NCBI GenBank assembly: GCA_029882955.1
Contig: JAOUJX010000107.1
Span: 1 to 10,952, forward strand
DNA from: Gammaproteobacteria bacterium
GTDB lineage: Bacteria > Pseudomonadota > Gammaproteobacteria > GCA-001735895
DNA: 10,952 bases
Direction of reading: 5' to 3'
Shown piece after piece: positions 8,501-10,952 of the stretch. The translations under genes were made by a program, and so were the position numbers. Every line of letters starts with the position of its first letter. The first letter of the stretch is position 1. The notes beneath the pieces were generated by a model. It searched no databases and was not told where the DNA came from. It was given only the letters and a program-made list of their open reading frames with translations.

Positions 8501-9766
8501 CGCTATAAAATTCCGTATGGTTCGGAGTTTCAGGTTGTCGACGGAGATTCGGTTAAGGCTGGGCAGACGATGGCTAACTGGGATCCGCACATGCACCCGG
8601 TTATTACCGAAGTAGCAGGTAAGGTTAAATTTTCAGATTTCGTTGAAGCGGTAACGGTACAACACCGTGTTGACGAAATGACCGGCCTGACTTCTATAGA
8701 GGTTATGGATGACTCTATTCGCTCAAATGCGGGTAAGGAATTACGCCCGACTATCGAGCTGATCGATAAAAAGGGAGAGCCACTTTGCTACGCTGGTACC
8801 AATATCCCTGCGCACTATATGTTACCTGGCGGTGCGTTCGTGAATGTTGAAGATGGTGCTGCCATCAAGGTCGGTGATGTACTGGCGAGAATTCCTCAGG
8901 AATCTTCCAAGAACCGTGATATCACGGGTGGTCTGCCAAGGGTTGCCGATTTGTTCGAGGCCAGGAAGCCGAAAGAACCCGCAATTCTGGCGGAAATAAC
9001 CGGTACCGTATCCTTTGGTAAGGAAACTAAGGGTAAAAAACGCCTGGTTATCACCAATACTAATGAAGATTCAAACGAAACGCTGATTCCAAAATTTCGC
9101 CATATCAATGTGTTCGAAGGTGAGCATGTCGAGAAGGGTGAAATACTGGTAGACGGTGAACTCGACTCGCACGATATCGTCCGAATTAAAGGTCTTCGCG
9201 ATCTGACCAGTTACATGGTGAGTGAAGTTCAGGATGTTTATCGCCTGCAGGGCGTGCAAATCAATGACAAGCATATCGAAGTCATCGTACGTCAAATGTT
9301 GCGTAAGGTAACGATTGTCGATGGTGGTGACACTCGCTTGTTACGCGGTGATCAGGTTGATAAAGCCCGCGTACTCGACATGAATGACAAAGCGATATCA
9401 ATGAACAAGAAACCAGCTACCTACGAGCAGGATTTGCTGGGTATTACCAAGGCTTCGTTGGTGACTGAATCATTTATCTCAGCGGCGTCATTCCAGGAAA
9501 CCACTCGTGTCCTCACAGAGGCAGCCGTAAAAGGTGCGAAGGATGACCTTCGAGGACTCAAGGAAAATGTTATCGTTGGCCGTCTAATCCCGGCTGGAAC
9601 GGGTCAGACTTATCATGAAGAGCGTCGATTAAACCGCATGAAGCCTATAGCGCCTGTTATGCCCGAAGGGGATAGTACCCCGGAGCAAGGCCTGGAAGAA
9701 ATGATGGCGGAGGTTATCTCGTCTGAGTCAGTTGCCGAGGGAACATCACCGGGCGCAACTGAATAA
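5528..9766 (+). CDS. rpoC: DNA-directed RNA polymerase subunit beta'
   Basis: This is the largest RNA polymerase subunit, carrying the catalytic magnesium site. At 1412 aa it is close to the 1407 of E. coli. The N-terminal zinc site has C70, C72, C85 and C88. The catalytic NADFDGD motif is at 458-464, with Asp 460, 462 and 464 chelating Mg2+. The second zinc site has C813, C886, C893 and C896. The trigger loop includes M930, R931 and H934 in TMRTFHIGG. Right after it comes the roughly 190-residue insertion typical of gammaproteobacterial β' (about 940-1128), ending at ITGGLPRVADLFEARKPKEP. The C-terminal RLIPAGTG segment is intact and is followed by a poorly conserved acidic tail of about 50 residues. 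No frameshift or missing key residue is seen. Confidence 0.99.
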   Translation: MKDLLNLLKKQGSDDDFDHIRVGLPSPDMVRSWSYGEVKKPETINYRTFKPERDGLFCAKVFGPVKDFECLCGKYKRLKHRGVVCEKCGVEVTQTKVRRERMGHIELACPIAHIWFLKSLPSRIGLLLDMTLRDIERVLYFEGFVVIDPGMTTLEKGQLLTDESYLEAIEEFGDDFNAKMGAEAVFELLKAVDLNSEAQTLREEIDSTKSETKFKRLSKRLKLVEAFIDSGNKPEWMVMTVLPVLPPDLRPLVPLDGGRFATSDLNDLYRRVINRNNRLKRLLELNAPDIIVRNEKRMLQESVDALLDNGRRGRAITGTNKRPLKSLSDMIKGKQGRFRQNLLGKRVDYSGRSVIVVGPTLKLHQCGLPKKMALELFKPFIFSKLQLRGLATTIKAAKKLVEREVAEVWDILEEVIREHPIMLNRAPTLHRLGIQAFEPTLIEGKAIQLHPLVCTAFNADFDGDQMAVHVPLSLEAQLEVRALMMSTNNILSPANGKPIIVPTQDIILGLYYMTRDKINVQGEGMIFSDAKEALRAYQNHVVALQARIKCRVIEYQQNGDEQVQVKRLVETTVGRAILSELLPKGLSFDLINRTLDKKSVSTLIDACYRDVGLKDTVILADQLMYTGYHYATRSGISIGVNDMIIPDEKADLIKNAEAEIKDIEKQWTTGLVTSGERYNKVVDIWSHANDKVARAMMNEIGKETVLDAEGNKVVQDSFNSIFVMADSGARGSAAQIRQLAGMRGLMAKPDGSIIENAITANFREGLDVLQYFISTHGARKGLADTALKTANSGYLTRRLVDVSQDLVVNMDDCGTTQGIELRPIIEGGDIVVDLGERSLGRVIQQDLEDNDGNVVIENGTLLEEREVEIINELGIDEIYVRSAVTCEARHGLCVKCYGRELARGHLVGKGEAVGVIAAQSIGEPGTQLTMRTFHIGGAASSSASVNSIEIKNSGTVKLHNVKVVKNASKRLVAVSRSGEIGIVDENGREKERYKIPYGSEFQVVDGDSVKAGQTMANWDPHMHPVITEVAGKVKFSDFVEAVTVQHRVDEMTGLTSIEVMDDSIRSNAGKELRPTIELIDKKGEPLCYAGTNIPAHYMLPGGAFVNVEDGAAIKVGDVLARIPQESSKNRDITGGLPRVADLFEARKPKEPAILAEITGTVSFGKETKGKKRLVITNTNEDSNETLIPKFRHINVFEGEHVEKGEILVDGELDSHDIVRIKGLRDLTSYMVSEVQDVYRLQGVQINDKHIEVIVRQMLRKVTIVDGGDTRLLRGDQVDKARVLDMNDKAISMNKKPATYEQDLLGITKASLVTESFISAASFQETTRVLTEAAVKGAKDDLRGLKENVIVGRLIPAGTGQTYHEERRLNRMKPIAPVMPEGDSTPEQGLEEMMAEVISSESVAEGTSPGATE

Positions 9767-9772
9767 ACCGAT

Positions 9773-9805
9773 CGAAAAACAGCACAGGGATGTGCTGTTA
9801 GATTT
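9773..9805. terminator. Bidirectional terminator between rpoC and the convergent gene
   Basis: AACAGCACA (9778-9786) pairs with TGTGCTGTT (9791-9799) over a GGGA loop, a perfect 9-bp stem. On the minus strand the stem runs directly into TTTTT, an effective U-tract for the convergent gene. On the plus strand the following tract is the weaker TAGATTTTA, giving a plausible but less ideal terminator for rpoC. The stem overlaps the minus-strand stop codon at 9798-9800. Confidence 0.75.
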
Positions 9806-10265
9806 TAGAGAGTATTTCGAGGCCTCTCGATTCGATCGTTTTGGCCTTTTTCTCATCGATCGTCAGAGCAATGAACTGACTGCATTCGTTTAATGCCTGT
9901 TTCATTGCCGGAACCGTATCGGGAACTGCTGTAAAGCGTTTAGTGGCACGGTGACCGACTTCCTCGCCCAATACATCGATAATCATTTCAACTATATCCC
10001 ATTTAGCCTGGGTAACTGAATTGCCGTCACTTGATGTATCGGCAGTTTCGTCACCCCCTGCACTAATAAATCCGTCTTTCAGAAGCACTCCAAGACTGTC
10101 TACCATCTCGGTGAAGGCGGGTACCTTTTTGCATAAGCCTCCGACATTGGCTTTGCCGTCTACCAGAATCAATGCGGTACGAAGTGCTCGTGGTAGGCTA
10201 TATTCCCGGGTTTTGAGTTCGGTGATACCCTTATCGGTTTTGTGTAATACAATACTTGGGTCCAT
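9798..10265 (-). CDS. Uncharacterised protein with winged-helix-like N-terminus
   Basis: The product is 155 aa and soluble, with no signal peptide or membrane segment. Residues 8-68 (HKTDKGITELKTREYSLP, then RALRTALILVDGKANVGGL, then LGVLLKDGFIS) resemble a domain I recall from proteobacterial proteins of unknown function. Its pattern is 'KTxKGxxEIxTRxxxLxxxxRxxLILVDG...L...GFI', which looks like a winged helix. It occurs at the start of such proteins and also next to response-regulator-type domains. An acidic, Ser/Thr-rich linker (about 70-86) leads to an all-helical C-terminal part (87-155). I cannot assign a function, and the family link comes from memory of sequence patterns, not a search. 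The ATG at 10263-10265 has GAG about 8 nt upstream. It lies 42 bp downstream of the membrane-protein gene, suggesting one transcript, and ends in the terminator shared with rpoC. Confidence 0.82.
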   Translation of the reverse strand: MDPSIVLHKTDKGITELKTREYSLPRALRTALILVDGKANVGGLCKKVPAFTEMVDSLGVLLKDGFISAGGDETADTSSDGNSVTQAKWDIVEMIIDVLGEEVGHRATKRFTAVPDTVPAMKQALNECSQFIALTIDEKKAKTIESRGLEILSKI

Positions 10266-10307
10266 TATTTAATCTCAAATTTCTCTTGTAGGACCGAGCC
10301 AACCAGG

Positions 10308-10607
10308 TTAACGGGAAAGTATATTAATAATATTCAATATCAGTTTTATCGTAATCAGCACATAGATGGCACCGAAGAGAAACACTGCTGAGATAATGGT
10401 ACGCAGTACCTCAGGTGGAATCTGGCCAAAGAAGGGCATCGCTGAATAGCCCAGGGCAAACATAAATACCAGTCCTGTCAGGATATTCCACTTGCTACCT
10501 ATGATGCCACCGCTGACCTTTTTGCGTAATGATATGACCAGCCACAGGCAATAAACCATGAGTAAGATTGCAAGCACGTCCAATACCAAGTTAACTGAAA
10601 TTTCCAC
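10308..10607 (-). CDS. Small three-helix membrane protein of unknown function
   Basis: The product is 99 aa with three hydrophobic stretches long enough to span the membrane: about 5-27, 41-58 and 68-96. The basic loop R28-K29-K30 (with K39) between helices 1 and 2 predicts a cytoplasmic loop and an N-terminus outside. The short GQIPPEV loop (61-67) would then be periplasmic. No catalytic motif or lipobox is visible and I do not recognise the family. The start is a GTG (10605-10607) preceded by AGGGGG at about 10613-10618, a good ribosome-binding site with rather short spacing (4-5 nt). An overlapping ATG two bases upstream is out of frame and stops after 34 codons. It is the first gene of a likely two-gene unit with the 155-aa protein. 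Confidence 0.8.
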   Translation of the reverse strand: MEISVNLVLDVLAILLMVYCLWLVISLRKKVSGGIIGSKWNILTGLVFMFALGYSAMPFFGQIPPEVLRTIISAVFLFGAIYVLITIKLILNIINILSR

Positions 10608-10642
10608 ATTACCCCCTAATATTATTGATAACTGCTATGTAG

Positions 10643-10660
10643 TTGTTCAGAATTGTTCAG
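10643..10660. repeat. Tandem direct repeat TTGTTCAG-AA-TTGTTCAG upstream of the membrane-protein gene
   Basis: Two exact copies of TTGTTCAG start 10 bp apart, one helical turn, placing both on the same DNA face. On the minus strand they read CTGAACAA, 36-53 bp before the GTG start at 10607. This spacing is typical of binding sites for response regulators and other tandem-binding regulators. The copies are seen directly; an operator role is inference, as no protein is identified. Confidence 0.55.
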
Positions 10661-10664
10661 GAGA

Positions 10665-10715
10665 GATAATACCCCTTAAACGGCAAGGATAAAACAGTTT
10701 CAAGTGGATATACAA
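10665..10715 (-). promoter_or_regulatory. Tentative promoter region for the two minus-strand genes
   Basis: Reading the minus strand, TTGAAA (about 10698-10703) is followed after 17 bp by TTTAAG (about 10675-10680), 5/6 and 4/6 matches to the sigma-70 hexamers. A better -10 match, TATTAT, lies a few bases further on but lacks a well-spaced -35. Some promoter is expected because the genes follow a terminator-like hairpin. The exact site is a guess. Confidence 0.2.
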
Positions 10716-10797
10716 TAACTCTATTGAGTAATAGTGTGAATTTATTGCGGCCGGAGGCTTGTTCGCTTTCAGCTGTAGTTATGGTTACTTAAATAAA

Positions 10798-10835
10798 GGT
10801 GGCGATAGCGGCCACCAAGATGTGGCCGCTAATCG
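10798..10835 (-). terminator. Strong hairpin, probable terminator of an upstream minus-strand gene
   Basis: AGCGGCCAC (10807-10815) pairs perfectly with GTGGCCGCT (10822-10830) over CAAGAT. CGAT (10803-10806) and ATCG (10832-10835) extend the stem past a single bulged A. On the minus strand a short T-rich run, CCTTTATTT, follows the stem, as in an imperfect intrinsic terminator. On the plus strand no T-tract follows. A competing stem, GGTGGC (10798-10803) with GCCACC (10811-10816), is also possible. Confidence 0.5.
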
Positions 10836-10862
10836 ATAGAGTGATGTGTTTACTTGATCAAT

Positions 10863-10952
10863 TTAATAGGATGATGTGAATTCAAGTTTCTGGAGCTTCT
10901 GTTCGCCATTAAAGACTGTTTTGGACGTGATCTGTCCGCTAGTCGGTAGGCC
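10863..10952 (-). CDS. Possible C-terminal end of a minus-strand gene (29 codons)
   Basis: From the window edge the minus strand stays open for 29 codons, reading GLPTSGQITSKTVFNGEQKL and ending QKLEFTSSY before TAA at 10863-10865. The case rests on context: the stop is followed within 30 bp by the hairpin with a minus-strand T-rich tail, and both downstream genes share this direction. Against it, one other minus frame and one plus frame are also open over this short stretch. The peptide is unrecognised. Confidence 0.35.
   Translation of the reverse strand, partial: GLPTSGQITSKTVFNGEQKLQKLEFTSSY

Noticed and set aside
10021..10272. 83-codon plus-strand open frame opposite the 155-aa gene
   Set aside because: The minus-strand gene is longer, domain-like, and correctly placed against the terminator; this frame has no recognisable features.
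10661..10670. Plus-strand GATAAT as a divergent -10 element with TTGTTC upstream
   Set aside because: The -35 match is weak and the only downstream plus-strand frames are very short or unsupported.
10876..10952. Plus-strand GTG-initiated open frame running off the end
   Set aside because: It is only 25 codons, has no clear ribosome-binding site, and the hairpin and neighbouring gene direction favour a minus-strand gene end here.

Overview
This window carries the end of the ribosomal L11/L1 unit and the complete rplJ-rplL-rpoB-rpoC (β) operon of a gammaproteobacterium, followed by a short stretch of small genes on the opposite strand. The lineage call rests on the gene order, on β and β' proteins that align with Escherichia coli almost without gaps (1355 and 1412 aa), and on the typical proteobacterial insertions, including the large insertion inside the β' trigger loop. 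Base composition is moderate (about half G+C by eye). The genus cannot be fixed from the sequence alone.

Layout, plus strand: the C-terminus of L1 (1-117); a 232-nt leader with a recognisable L10-binding autoregulatory RNA (118-349); rplJ/L10 (350-874); rplL/L7-L12 (909-1289); a 168-nt spacer with an 11-bp hairpin and competing pairings (1290-1457); rpoB (1458-5525); and rpoC (5528-9766), whose ribosome-binding site lies within the last codons of rpoB. These genes supply the ribosomal stalk and the two large subunits of RNA polymerase. Their expression is expected to be tuned by L10-(L7/L12) binding to the leader and by partial termination or processing between rplL and rpoB.

Layout, minus strand: a compact hairpin at 9773-9805 serves as terminator for both rpoC and the convergent genes and overlaps the stop codon of the latter. 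Upstream on the minus strand lie a 155-aa protein of unknown function (9798-10265) and a 99-aa three-helix membrane protein with a GTG start (10308-10607), probably co-transcribed. The region 10608-10952 holds a 10-bp-period direct repeat, a strong terminator-like hairpin (10798-10835), and possibly the last 29 codons of another minus-strand gene running off the window. rpsL-rpsG-fusA do not follow rpoC here.

Most of the window is conserved housekeeping sequence. The points that most deserve a second look are an 11-residue duplicated L12-binding segment in L10 (suggesting a stalk with three L12 dimers), the competing RNA structures before rpoB, the unassigned minus-strand gene pair, and the direct repeat upstream of it. 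I see no convincing evidence for a wholly new biological system.
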